Source of the DNA: Parasponia andersonii
Lineage: Eukaryota; Streptophyta; Magnoliopsida; Rosales; Cannabaceae
Length of the DNA: 64,000 bases
Assembly: GCA_002914805.1 (NCBI GenBank)
Contig: JXTB01000001.1
Coordinates: forward strand, 4,265,238-4,329,237
Direction of reading: 5' to 3'
Shown here: in pieces, positions 27,896 to 39,603 of the stretch
Position numbering within the stretch: position 1 is the stretch's first letter
Layout of the letters: each line of letters starts with the position of its first letter
Translations under genes and position numbers: made by a program
Notes under the pieces: generated by a model
The model's database searches: none
Told to the model about the DNA's origin: nothing
What the model saw: only the letters and a program-made list of their open reading frames with translations

Positions 27896-27968
27896 TCCGT
27901 TGTAGTCTAGTTGGTTAGGATACTCGGCTCTCACCCGAGAGACCCGGGTTCAAGTCCCGGCAACGGAA
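27896..27968 (+). tRNA. tRNA-Glu (anticodon CTC)
   Basis: A 73-nt cloverleaf. The acceptor stem TCCGTTG (27896-27902) pairs perfectly with CAACGGA (27961-27967), with discriminator A at 27968. The anticodon stem CTCGG/CCGAG closes a 7-nt loop CTCTCAC, putting CTC at 27930-27932, which decodes GAG. No intron. The internal promoter is canonical: A box TAGTCTAGTTGG (27903-27914) and B box GGTTCAAGTCC (27947-27957). CAA triplets just upstream (TTCAACAATG) match the start-site preference of plant tRNA genes, and a TATTATAAAA stretch lies about 25-35 bp upstream. Confidence 0.97.
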
Positions 27969-27971
27969 CTC

Positions 27972-27977
27972 TTTTTT
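27972..27977 (+). terminator. Pol III terminator (T6) of tRNA-Glu
   Basis: Six consecutive T residues start 4 nt after the tRNA 3' end, the expected RNA polymerase III stop signal. Confidence 0.9.
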
Positions 27978-28887
27978 CCCTTCCAAATTGACGCTTTCTT
28001 TCTTGCTTTCTTCACTTCCTTTTTCTCTCCTACTTGTTTAACTTGTGTTTGTTTTATAATGAGAATGACCCTTTTATTTCTTTTTTTTTTTTTCCCAATT
28101 GACAACGAAGACTCGTAGATATCGACGAACAATTTGGATTCCACCATATAGACGACCAATTTGGACTCCACCCTTTTTCCGAGCTTGCTCTTGACCAAAG
28201 AGGAGTGGATGGAGAAAATAATGGCAACGTAGATAAAAAGAACCTCACGCACGTATAATTGACAATGTTAATAATCTTTTTTGACATAACAAAATATGGC
28301 AGTCGATATTGAGCACATTTCACAATGATAATACTCTTCAACTTTTTTTCCTGCATCATTGGTAATGTCCTAGTTAGGCATCACCTATCATTCACTGAAA
28401 ACGAATTTAAATTGTTGCAAAAGTTGCCATTTCATACACACGTATGGGTTTTAAAAAAAATTCTCCAAACTAGCTGATATCTACAATATTGCAACTGAGA
28501 TACAAGTATATGGATGCTGCAAACAGCTTGCTGTGGGAGAGACGACACGAGAAATATTTTTTTCGTGTAAAACGCTCTGTTTCTGTTACTAATAATAAGT
28601 ATTTTGGACTATTCACAAGTCTAGAGTATTTACACCCACATAATTACGGAGAAACCAAATACATCCTCCACCTTGAAATAAAATACAGTGAGATTTACCA
28701 TCTTTCCATACAGACTGGCAAAGCACAGCACAAAGGTTTTCAAATCAGTTCCTCTACCACTCCACTGACAATACTACAGCATGTGATGCCTGTTTTCGTT
28801 AATTCTACCCAAGGATTTAGACACGAGGCAGAACCACCAGTTTCCACCATTGCAATTCTAGGTCACCAGATCGTTTCAACTTGAAAT
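27978..28887. other. Intergenic between tRNA and SHL 3' end
   Basis: Should include the SHL 3' UTR (transcribed leftwards). A 131-codon plus-strand frame at 28489-28884 ends just beside the SHL stop codon and looks like a chance antisense frame. No other gene seen. Confidence 0.5.
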
Positions 28888-31542
28888 TTACCTCCGACGC
28901 CGTTTCGTATCCACCTGACACATAATGCTTATGCTAATGAATGTTTGAAAATATAAGTAGCCAAAAAGGAATGCCACTATATCTCTATATGGTTATTGTT
29001 ATTTCAAAGAGATGTTCGCAACTGCAGTTGAAAATCAAGTAAGCTCATTGGTGCAAAAAGTAACTCAATATCCTCTTGATATGCAAGTAAAACTGAGGTC
29101 CAAACGCAAAAGTAACTACTACTAAAAGATTTACTCAACTTCAGTCGAAAGGAATACCTTTGTATCTGAATTTCTGGAAGTATTATGTGAATTCTGCAAC
29201 TTCTTTTGACCCTCCGAAGAACAACCTTCACAGAAGAAGTGATCAAGTCGTTTGGCTTCCTCCGGAGTCATTTCTATACAAGCAGGATGAAACCTGAATC
29301 AAAAGTAGTAGGCTAAAGACTGGATGTCTCTTAAAATCTAGAACCCACAGTACGTTCTCTTTATATTAGACATGTACATAAAATCATTTACAATAGAAAA
29401 TCGCCAAATGAAAATCCCAGGCAATTAAGAACAGCAAGGAAAAAACATCTAAAAAAAAAAACGTAAATGGATAAGGCAAATATAAGTGTTATATCTGTTT
29501 GAAACATTTGATGCATCTTTACAATCTCTAAACTAATCTCAACTATTGGAAGTCCATCTTGGAAGCTCGTACACACCATCACACTACTTCTTAGAAATGA
29601 ATACAAAGCACTCAAACTATCTCAAATTTTTGTCAATCACTAAGTTGAAACTAAATCAGCCTTAGATGGACTTAACCAAAATAATTGACATCATTATAAA
29701 CCCATATCTGTGAAGTAGCCTTATGTGTCCTATTTATTGCGTCCAAGTCTGCTCCTACTATGTCTTACCACTGGAAAACTTTTTACAGTACAGTTTACTA
29801 ACAAGTACAGGATTCAGAATCACTAGTTTATCTACAGCAGCAAATAGATGGGCCTTCCACTTTTCCAGTAATCATTTTGCCTTCATAAAAACTGTAAATG
29901 CATATTCCATATATTACCTGCCGCATTGCTATGTATAAAACCCTCAGCAACTAATAATGTACAAATTCTTCTGCACAAAATATAAATCTTGTAGAACTAT
30001 ACTAAAGCTAATATGAAGAACTGCCAGCCTCCTCTCTCGATGCAACAAATCAGAAGTACATGAAAGACTTGAGGATTGTTATAAAATTAAACTCAACATC
30101 CAAGCCACTCCACTATACTAGCAAAGATGAGTACACGAAGACAATTATCTAAGCCAAATAGCCTGTACTTAGTTATAACTGCGACAAACAGCATGTTCTC
30201 GTTTGCCAATGAAAAGAAAAGGCAATGCATGGCACCCCATAAACATTAACTATAAGCATGCATTGCAAGTGGGGATAGGGGAGGAGGGCTCTTCAGAACA
30301 AATTTATGTACGTTACACGTTCGCCAACTTCCGCCTAGGTAGAAAATGCATATGAATGAAAAACAAAAATTCAAAGCTTCCAACTTACCAGTCGCTGCAG
30401 CCTTCGCACTGAACCATTAGGTCATCAGGATTGTAAGGCATCTCGCACTTGCAGTACCTGCCATATTTGATCAAATGTTAAACCTTCTCACCAACAGAAG
30501 AAAGCTTGAACTTTATACCAAATAAAACTCAAGTAAACTGAAATTAGGAAAGAGGCATTCCAATATAGTAGTCCCTAAACCCAAGGCAAAAATACTAGGT
30601 CTCCAAAAACCAAACTGAAATGTTAGCCCTGTTGTGGTCATGGCACAAGATACCCAAAATTTTGAATGTCAAATTCCAATAAGTTTCATTTTCATATTCT
30701 ACTCATAACTGAGGTTCAAACCACCAAAAATTTCCAATTAAATGTTGAAATTCACGTCGAAATATACCCTGAATCATTCAAAATATAAACCAAAATTCAA
30801 GAATCTTACAACCAAAATGCAGTCTTTTCTCATTCCTTAACATTGACATACATGAAAACAAAAATTAAACAAAACCCACCATAATTTGAGCCCGAACAAA
30901 TTGAAAATCAAACAAAGCACAACTCAATCAACATTTAATCTAATGATAACAACAATATTAACAAAAACACCCCAAAAAATAAAAATCAAAACAATTGAAA
31001 CAGTTTTGACAAAATGGAGCAACGTACACGGCAACTCGGTCAGGATTAAAAGCACCAGTAGAGGAGTTATACTCAAAACGACAGAAGAAGTCGTCGTTTC
31101 CGACCGCGTCTAGCTTGGTATAGCTCTTGAAACTGTGGACCGTACACTTCCCCTCAATAGTATCAGCACTCTGAACATCATAGTGATCGGAGAGAAAAAC
31201 CTCTTTGGATCCATGGAACTGCCGGCGGCCGCCAAGCGATTCCTCCGGCCGGTAATACCACCGGACGTGAACCTTCACGTTGGCCCCACGGCTATCCGCC
31301 TCGATCCGCTCGATTCTCGCCACGTACGACGGCTTCCCGTGATCGGACGGTCGCATGAGGACGCAATCCCCAGCTGCGAAGACGAGACCGTGAAGCTCTC
31401 AAATTAGGTCAAAAAAAAAAAAGTCTGTAACTTTCTCGGGAAAATGATGAAAAAGTGAACTGATTTTACCTTTAACAGTTCGATTGATGGGTTTGACAGT
31501 GTAAGAATCTAGGGTTCGTCTCGGAGCTTTGGGTTTCGCCAT
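28888..31542 (-). CDS. SHL: SHL (SHORT LIFE)-like BAH-PHD chromatin reader, 5 exons, 216 aa
   Basis: Nuclear histone reader of the EBS/SHL pair. In Arabidopsis these bind H3K27me3 through the BAH domain and H3K4me3 through the PHD finger and repress flowering genes. Exons on the minus strand: 31542-31470, 31373-31028, 30457-30389, 29293-29158, 28914-28888. GT-AG throughout, phases fit, 216 residues. The BAH domain is about 22-137 ([47 protein letters not shown]). The PHD finger (about 142-190) shows its Cys4-His-Cys3 ligands in [19 protein letters not shown] and WFHPACI...FFCEGC. The C-terminus is a basic KRRRR tail, likely an NLS. Stretches such as [18 protein letters not shown] favour SHL over EBS. 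I start at MAKPKAPRR (31542); the in-frame upstream ATG at 31602 lacks family similarity. The exon 2/3 junction could shift (GT|GTACGT), but the listed one keeps VAVYCKCEM. Confidence 0.95.
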
Positions 31543-31602
31543 TGATGGAGCTCTGTGAAGATTCTTTTTTTTTAGGAAGACATGTTCTTCTTCTTCGACC
31601 AA

Positions 31603-34600
31603 AAAAAAAAACTCCTCTAGACTCCTAAAACCCAGACAATGATAAAAAATAAAAAATAATAAAGAAAAATTAATATGGGAAATTTATTTATTTATTTATT
31701 TTTAAATTTGGGGGGAGAAAGATGGGGTACTTCGCAGGTGTAGGGTTAGATTTTTGATGCGTGTGTTCGTTGGTGGAAGAGTTTGGTTGGGAACTGGGAC
31801 GGGTGGGTTTGTGATTATTGTAGAAGTTTGGGGGTATTTTGGGGATTGGGGAGGCAAGGATGGACGAAAATCCACGTCATCGCCCATTTGGATTTGGTTT
31901 ATCCAATTCACCGAAATCGAGTGGCCCCCTTCGTGTGTATTAAATTATTAATCCTATGAATTATAAAATAATGCTAAACATACCTGTGTGTATATGATGT
32001 ATACTCTTATCACCCAAAAAATAAAAAACGTAAAACACATTAATTAATTTTTAAAATGTAACTAAAAAAATAGAATTTAGAAACTTTTAGTGATCAACAT
32101 TTATCCCAGTAAATAAAATCGTCTTTCGAGATATATATATATATATATATCTATCTATTTAATAAATGAATTTATTAAAAAAAAGAGAGTATATGAATAT
32201 GTCTAGAGCTAATTACGGTTGTGTCTTTCATAGAATTACATGACATCAAAAATCATATTGTACAAAATAAATCGTTATATATTTGTGGAAAGGTAAATTA
32301 AAGTTTCACGATTCAAATATATTTCCTACTAATAAATTTGTTTCTATCATACCATAGATTTTTCAGATTTGTATCTGAGAAATAATGTGGTATCTTGAGT
32401 AATGACGCAGGCCAATCACAATAAATTCAGGATCTATTTGGGATTACGTTTGAAGTGTTATTTTTAGCTTTTAAGAGTAATTAAGCATTGCTTTTGGAGT
32501 ATTGTCTTTAGCTTTTAAAAGAAATTGAGAAAAATATGGAAACAGATATATTTGGAGATTGATAGATTTTTTTTTTCATGCACCTCTAAAATTTGTTGTA
32601 TAATCATTATTTTAAGTTGAATTTGAGCAGTATAGCAAGAGGTGTTTATATAAAACTAATTCTACATTTTTATAGTTTTACTTTCCAAAAAAAAAAATTG
32701 ATTCCATTTTCATTATCCCGAATCTAGTTTATGCCACTATATTCGAAATAATTATTTGACCATAGTTGAGTTTGTTTCCAATTGTTACTGAATGGTGGGA
32801 GCATGAGATTTCCAATATTTTCATTTTTTTAAAAAGTCTGTTTTTGTAAATGTGTTATAATTTATCTCGTAATTTCTCTATATGTATTAAAATATGATCA
32901 AAATTAATACTACTCCTATAAATTTCTTAAAACATCATTTTACAACATACACTTTATATTTATTGTTTACTAATAAATTAAATATTATTTTTAAGTTTTA
33001 AAAATTTTATTACTAAATACTTAACCTTTTTTTTTTCCCTGCTAGCAATTGCTTGTGCTCGTAACAAAACTATGACACAACCAAATTGGCTCCTCACGAT
33101 ATATTTTGTTTGAAGGAACGGAATTTGGAATGAAAAACTCATTCCACCGAATAGTACATTCCAATGTTTGTTTCATTTTTTTGGCAAGAGAATGAGAATT
33201 ATAATTCCATTAAATGATGGAATTGCTATTCCATTTCTCTATTAATAGAATAAAAGTTTCAATCACTTTTAAATTTTAGTAAAACTAATTTTTTCCTCTT
33301 TGCCTTATTAAAATATTTAAAAATAAGGGTAATTTTGTCAATACATAATAGATTTCATTCTATTTCACTATTGATTCTAATTTTAACAAAACAATATATT
33401 ATCATTTATATTCTTTTTCCATTTCTATTATATTACTATTTTCGTTACTATTCTAATTCCATTTCATAAACCAAACATGACCTTAGTGTGATTGATGTGT
33501 GATTGGCTCTTACTCTGTATTGGGCTACTCTAGTTAATTAAACTGGACAATTATCTTTATTTACATCTACCACTTAAAAAGGAGGGCATATGAGATTTAG
33601 GAAGGGCACGGGAGATTTCAAATACGTTATTTTTCTGAACAATCATAATTAAGAAATTAGAGTTTTCCAAGAAAAATATAAGTGATTATGTAGAGAACTT
33701 CAATAGAAGAACTTACACTAAGATTCAAGAAAATGAAAAGGCTAAGTGGAAATGAATTGATTTCTTATTCTTTGTATACTAATTTGTTTGTGTTATCCCA
33801 CTGGATCATAATCTTGAAGATTGTTAAGGTCAAGTAATCAATAACAATATCCTTTGTCAATGTTCAATCGATAGTAGTGATAAAAATACAAAGTGATTCT
33901 ATTTAAAATTTAGGATATACTTCTTTTATTTTTCTCAAAATCCTAAGTTCCACTAATTATTGGAAAAAAAAAAAACTACTGACTATGGTCTAAGGTCTAA
34001 AACTAATATAAATTTCTTCCTCAATCAAACTTTACTTTTAGGCTGGTTTACACTTTTTTTTTCCCCTTATTCTTCTTCTTTTTCTTTTTTTCTTTTTACT
34101 CACACTAAGTAATATAATGGATTCCCAAAGTATTAATTTCTACTTAGTCTTTGAAATCAGGTTATGCTTGGTTTTGTTCTTCTTTTAATTACATATATAC
34201 ATATATTTAATTCCATGGTTCCTATTCTTTATACTTTTTGACAAATAAATATAATATTTAAAATCAAACAACTAAAAAAGAAGACCATGACAAATATAAT
34301 TTTAATATATAATTTACAATAAGGATTTTCATAAAGTGTTTTCAAAATATAAAACTTGTAGAGGGCAATTCTAATTTAGTGATCGATGTTTACTGTTATT
34401 TTATTACTAAAAAGTTAAAATTCATGCTTATTATATGATCAGTTATTTAAAAAAAAAAATTGTTCATTATGATCCTACGGAATTAAAGTCTTGGATCCAT
34501 TACTAATCGGTAGACAAGAGGTACGGTTAATTTATTTATGCTTATATTTATTATGAGCACGATCTGTTATAGTATTTGCCTTCGGTATTTTATGTATTTT

Positions 34601-35060
34601 GTGATATTGTATTATGTTTTAGAAAATTTTGAATTATAAATTAAATAGTGGCAGAGTCAGAAAATATTTTTAGGTACACTAAAATAAAGATTTTAGCTAA
34701 TTGTTTTTTCTCGTTTTTGCTCTTTATATATATATATATTTTTTTTTTCACTTTATTTAAATAGACTTGTAAGTTAGTAATAGATATCTCACGAAGAATC
34801 TGAAAATGATAATTTTAAAACAAACTAATCAACCTAAAGTAACATAGCATTAAAAAGAATTATTAAAATGAGTCCAAGAAAAGCTATCCATAAAAAGTGA
34901 GAACAAGAAAGGGTGAATTAAAAAATTTTAGGTGGTCAAATAAAGGACTTAGCTGGATTTTTTTGAAATATTATGGTAAAATTTAGAAATTTAAAAAGTC
35001 ACGAGCATCTGACTCACACTCCGCCAGTGAACATAAACACTATCACATTAATACACAATT
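31603..35060. other. AT-rich intergenic region upstream of SHL
   Basis: The first few hundred bases should be the SHL promoter. The rest is AT-rich with TA microsatellites (about 32130-32150 and 34725-34740), poly-purine/pyrimidine tracts and the MITE-like element at 33.1-33.5 kb. No recognisable coding sequence. Confidence 0.5.
33100..33480. mobile_element. MITE-like element with about 30-bp terminal inverted repeats
   Basis: The left end TTTTGTTTGAAGGAACGG with following ATTTGGAAT is an imperfect inverted copy of the right end, whose reverse complement reads CATGTTTGGTTTATGAAATG and then GAATTAGAAT. Between them are several ATTCCATT/AATGGAAT phrases on both strands, giving a hairpin-like character. 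There is no coding sequence and no obvious target duplication. The layout resembles small non-autonomous DNA transposons common in plants. Confidence 0.45.
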
Positions 35061-35065
35061 CTTAG

Positions 35066-35879
35066 TGTTGGATCGGTTCTCACCAGCGGTCCACGTGTCT
35101 CTGAACTGCTGACAAGATATTCACCAACTGTCCATGTGTTTTTGCTATCCCGGAATATCTTTAGCTTCAGGCTGAGATGGGGAGGTGGGGGTAGCCATCT
35201 GCAAAGACCCTCCGATACTTAAGTCAATGATTTATCCCTGAAATGGAACAACAAGGATTTCGTTTTTCTCTGTAAAAATATTTTTTGTATATTGTATTGT
35301 CTCTTCCATACATATCCCTTTTTGGGAGGAAACGAGGCTTATATATATATATGATCCTAGGACTGGGAATTTTTTAGCTCTCAATTCTAGGATCGAGTAC
35401 TTTTTTCCATCATGACTTACTCCAGAAATCACGGGTCATGATTACTGTGACCTTTCTTGCATCGTCGCGGCCTATTTTCCACCGTCCCCTATGACTCCAG
35501 CCTGTCGGGGGTGAGATTTTGACAAGCTGCCATTCTGTTAGGACGACTCGCCCAATGCGCACACCTATCCAGGATCGTATTAAATACTCTGTCTGGGTCT
35601 GGAGTTGCAAGTTGCTTCTCACTGTACTATGGTGGAAGACCCTTGAAGCTCCCGACTCTCAGCAGCCGAGGTAAGAATCGGATTGGGCCGAGTCCATCCA
35701 GGGTCTGGGATGGGTTCGACCCTAGCCTCGGACAGCCCATGGGCCTTTGCGGTACCACGTGCGATTCGCGTGGCCTTTAATTAGTCACTCTGGACATGTG
35801 TCAGACGGTGTACCCCCTTCATGATATGTTCTGCTACTTAATCATCCACGTGGTATATGATTTAAGAACGGGTCCCATA
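35066..35879 (-). mobile_element. Solo LTR, about 814 bp, with 5-bp target duplication CTTAG
   Basis: A GC-richer island in AT-rich DNA, flanked by the direct repeat CTTAG at 35061-35065 and 35880-35884. Read on the minus strand it starts TATGGGACCCG and ends CCGATCCAACA, contains a TATATATATAAGCC box near 35340-35350, and has a downstream block GACTTAAGTATCGGAGGGTC near 35206-35226 that resembles the U5 region of many plant LTR retrotransposons and TRIMs. No primer-binding site or internal domain follows, so this is a solo LTR left by recombination. The ends are TA...CA, a non-canonical pair. A small frame inside (35410-35622) is not a gene. Confidence 0.6.
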
Positions 35880-35884
35880 CTTAG

Positions 35885-36576
35885 TATGGTAATCTCTTTT
35901 TACTTGTTAGTTGATGCAAAATTTCAACGGCTTCAAAACTTGAAAAAAAAAAAGTGGTTCAAAATAAATAATAATCAACATAGAGTTGAAATTTTCTAAC
36001 AATAGCATTTTCCTTAAACTAACTAAAAGAATGTGCTGTTAGAATACTTTAAATAGAAACAAGTTCTCAGTTGTTGGAATTATACCATTTGATATTAAGG
36101 GCACTCAAATTTTTTCAAGAAAAAGTTGCTTCAAATGGTGTATTATAATTTTGAATTCCATATAATATCAAATGGGATACAATCGTGCTATATTATTTAG
36201 TATAAATTTTTTGTGTAAAATAATTATTATTGATAGCATTTTTGTAATAATCGTCTAACTCGATGTAGATAAATAATAATGATAGATCAATCGAATTCCT
36301 CGATTGGAATTCGACTATGAATAATAGTAAAATTATAGTAATAATAAGGAACACAAGAGTTTAGCATATTTCAGTCTAAGAAAAGGACACATGTCCACGT
36401 TAGTTTTTTTACGATATGAGGGAAAATACAAGAGAGTTAAGTCTCAAAATGGGAGCTTTAGCCAATATTTTCTATGTACGATTTTGAGTGCGTAGAATAA
36501 TAAGATTGAACTTTTTTTTTATATAGATAATGGTAACTTAGATTTCCTGATTTTAGGAATAGGAAATTAAATAATA
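35885..36576. other. AT-rich spacer, nothing recognised
   Basis: AT-rich sequence with short inverted phrases (for example GGAATTATACCATTTGATAT near 36077 and a partial inverted copy near 36140-36170, which could form a hairpin). No gene. Confidence 0.4.
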
Positions 36577-37072
36577 GAAGATTAATTATATTTTTGTACT
36601 TTACATTTTGAATATTTGTTCAATTTATAACTTTGATTTTAGTTATTATCAACATTAAACTCCACATTTTAAAATTATGTCAAATTTATATCTTTTGTGA
36701 GTCAAATACCTATTTTGACCAAAAAATTGACTAAAAAACCCTTATAAAATTTATATGTTTAAAAATGAATTTAATTTTTTAAAAAAATTTTAATTAATAA
36801 TTAACACAACAAATATTAGAAAGTTCTAAGAATTTGACTTTAAAGAGAAAAGACATTGTCTTTTTTTTCTTTTTTTTTTTTTTTTTAAATTTTGGTTATT
36901 GGTTTCGATTTCTAATTATATACATTTAAATCCTAAACGTTATTACTATAAGTTTATAAGTAAAAGTAAGTAGTTGACTTAAAATATGAAGGTTAATGTT
37001 GATAATAATTAAAACTAAGAGTATAAATTGAACAATCAACCAAAATGCATGGTACAAAAATACATTTTACCC
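36577..37072. mobile_element. MITE/foldback element B with about 70-bp inverted arms, related to element A
   Basis: The left arm (about 36590-36660: TTTTTGTACTTTACATTTTG, then GTTCAATTTATA and TTATTATCAACATTAA) is matched by the reverse complement of the right arm (about 36991-37065: TTAATGTTGATAATAATT, TATAAATTGAAC, GGTACAAAAATACATTTTAC). The outer flanks share AATAATA (36570-36576 and 37073-37079), a possible target duplication, though AT-rich and so weak. The centre has no coding capacity. The arms are clearly related to element A at 4.5 kb. Confidence 0.65.
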
Positions 37073-37937
37073 AATAATAAGATATAATATAATATAATAT
37101 TGAGATTGAGTAACTATGTATGATAGTAGATAATTCTTTTTTCTTGAATGAGTTATATACCTTTATAATGAACCATCAAATAAATATTCCAAATTAGTGA
37201 TGTCCCGGTCAATTATTCGAAGTGGTCAAAATTCATGCAATAATTGTCAATAACACATCGGATAATTTATAAATTTCCCAAAATTAAGTCTACAAATTAC
37301 TATAGGCTATAGTTTTTTTTTTTTTTTGGTTGGTGGGAAGGCATAGGCTATAGTAATTTGGTGTCTTCATTTTCTCGTGATTTTCATGGATCTATTTACA
37401 TCAGCATATCGAGTGGGGTTAGTCTGTTGACTTTTTGCAACCACATAGCTGTTTGACACCGTAGATACAATAAGAACCGCTGGATTTGGAATAATCCAAG
37501 TGATATTGTATTTGCTAATTGAGGAAAAAAGAAAACTAGCCGAAAGTGTTGTCCCTCCATTAAGTCAGCAGATTTACTGTTTGGCTCCCTAGAAAATGAA
37601 ATCTCAGAAGAAAATTTTGGTGTTAATGCTTAGGTCACCTAGACTACTAGACATGGATATGTGGTCGACCTTGTAAAATGGCATATGCTTAGAGGAATAA
37701 AGCTATAACCTATAATAATCGAACACTAAGTGTAATAAAAGAATGGTGTAGGGTTGGGACAAAGTCACAGTAGTAGAAATCATTTTTATTGGTCACTAAT
37801 CGCGAATTATTTGACTTTTTAGTTATTAATATTTTGCTAAATCAACGAAAAATTTCATTAAATTATCACATTAAAAATATGAAACCAACACGAGATGAAA
37901 GATGAAGTTACAGATTATCCAAGTTATATTGTTGTTG

Positions 37938-38251
37938 TTTTTTTTTTTTTTTTTTTTTTTTGGGACAGTGATTGTCTAAGTTTGATATGGTACAATAACT
38001 TTTGTTCTTTATTATATATGACATAGATAGTATTACATGGAAGTTGACATTTTTCCTTTTTTTTTTTTTTTTTTTTAAGGGAGAAAATATGAAACGTATA
38101 TATGACCAGGAAACGTTATTGGATGACAATTTGTTATGTCATACAACATCAGTAGTGCTTAGCAACAAGTAATGTTGAATTATTATTATTATTTTTTCTA
38201 AAGTAGATTTTGTTTTCATCGTGGGGGTTTTTTTTTTTTTTTTTTTTTTTT
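37938..38251. repeat. Three long poly-T tracts within 320 bp
   Basis: Runs of about 24, 20 and 24 T at 37938-37961, 38057-38076 and 38228-38251. They could be poly-A tails of minus-strand retroposed sequences or simple slippage; no source sequence is recognised next to them. Confidence 0.6.
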
Positions 38252-39603
38252 CCTTTTTGGTCACGCAGAGAAGAGAAGGAAAGAATTAAAAGAATCTCTT
38301 CAACAAAACCCAAAATGCATTGCAGAATTGCATTAAATAAGAAATTATTAGAAGAAAAAAATTGAAAGCAAAACAAGTAAGGTAGGTTATGGCATAACAT
38401 TGCCCTAAAGCGAACGAAACTGAACCTAGCATCACCAAGCTAAAGGAACAAATTGGCCAAAGTAGATGTTCACGTAATTATAAAAGTAACAAAGGATTTA
38501 ATGGAAAGTTACATAGACTTCCTTCAGTTAAATTTGACCAAAATTTTAATTAAAACATTACTCCATATTTAATTTATCTTTTTATTAAGTAAATAATAAA
38601 TGATTATGTATAGTTGAATAATATAACAAAATGGGGAATATTTCATTGATTTTTAGTCCTTTTTTTAAATACTGAAGGTGTCATTGTAATTATTTTTGTC
38701 TGTGGAGTATCACCGTAATTTTCAGTATCGGCACTGGATGTTTATCACTGACATTTGTTTGGAGAAATTGTACAAATCTAATTACAAAAGTCACAAACAA
38801 ATTCTCTCCCTTGTGATTCATGGTATTTAGTTATTCTACAAATATTTTGCTTTAACAAAAAAAAAATTGCATTTGATATATTGTAGCATTCTAAAAATTT
38901 CTGTGCTTGTATATTCCTGAGAGTCATTTTCATAAGCTGTGATTAAAGGAGGCTTCTACAACTACAAGGGTCCTGTGATTAAAAAGGTATGGGTAATTGC
39001 TTGCCTGGTCCTTCAACTGTTTTATTCCTATTCTAGGCAAGTAAGATAAAAGGTAGATGCCCTATTGGACATAAGTTCTTTTGAATTGTCAAAATGATAC
39101 ATTATAGTCCCACAAAATGAAAATCTGTACACTAGTAAGGTAAGTGGGTAACCCATCAATTGAACTCATAAGGGCATTGTCCTACTTTTCTAAATATTCC
39201 TTCTTGATTATGATGTAGAGGTCTGTAAAGGCATCATGAAAAAGCTCAAATGTGCTCAATTTGCATTGGGATTGAGAATCTTCTCACTGGTTTAACATGG
39301 AATTTTTCCAAATATAACATCTCTTTCCTCCTTCATAAATTAAGCTGCTAATTTTACTAACACTACCATAATCTACTTACTTTTTTTTTTTTCCCCCCTC
39401 TTTTGATTCTGATAGCCTTTCTTGGGTAACAAGAAAGTGGTGGAATTATTAAGCATACCAACCCTTCTGCCTATAACTTTAGCAAACCAATGGCAGACCT
39501 ATCTTACATTTCCAGAATTAATAAATATTAATTGCAGAGTTATCACATGCATTGGCATGTAGTTATTTCAACTTTTTGGACTTTCTTGGCTTCTTTCTCT
39601 TGC
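38252..39603. other. Intergenic, downstream of the beta-galactosidase gene
   Basis: AT-rich sequence containing the presumed 3' UTR of the beta-galactosidase. No reading frame with recognisable similarity. Confidence 0.5.

Noticed and set aside
28489..28884. 131-codon plus-strand reading frame
   Set aside because: It lies antisense to the predicted SHL 3' UTR, shows no recognisable domain and has ordinary AT-rich composition; chance frame.
31543..31602. Upstream in-frame ATG extending SHL by 20 residues
   Set aside because: The extension (MVEEEEHVFLKKKN...) has no counterpart in SHL/EBS proteins, which start MxKxKAPR or similar; ATG 31542 preferred.
32430..32725. Possible MITE: TATTTGGGATTACGTTTGAA on the left and CATTATCCCGAAT on the right
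   Set aside because: Only about 13 bp can be paired, with mismatches, and no duplication flanks it; too weak to call.
35410..35622. 70-codon minus-strand frame
   Set aside because: Lies wholly within the solo LTR; LTRs do not normally code.
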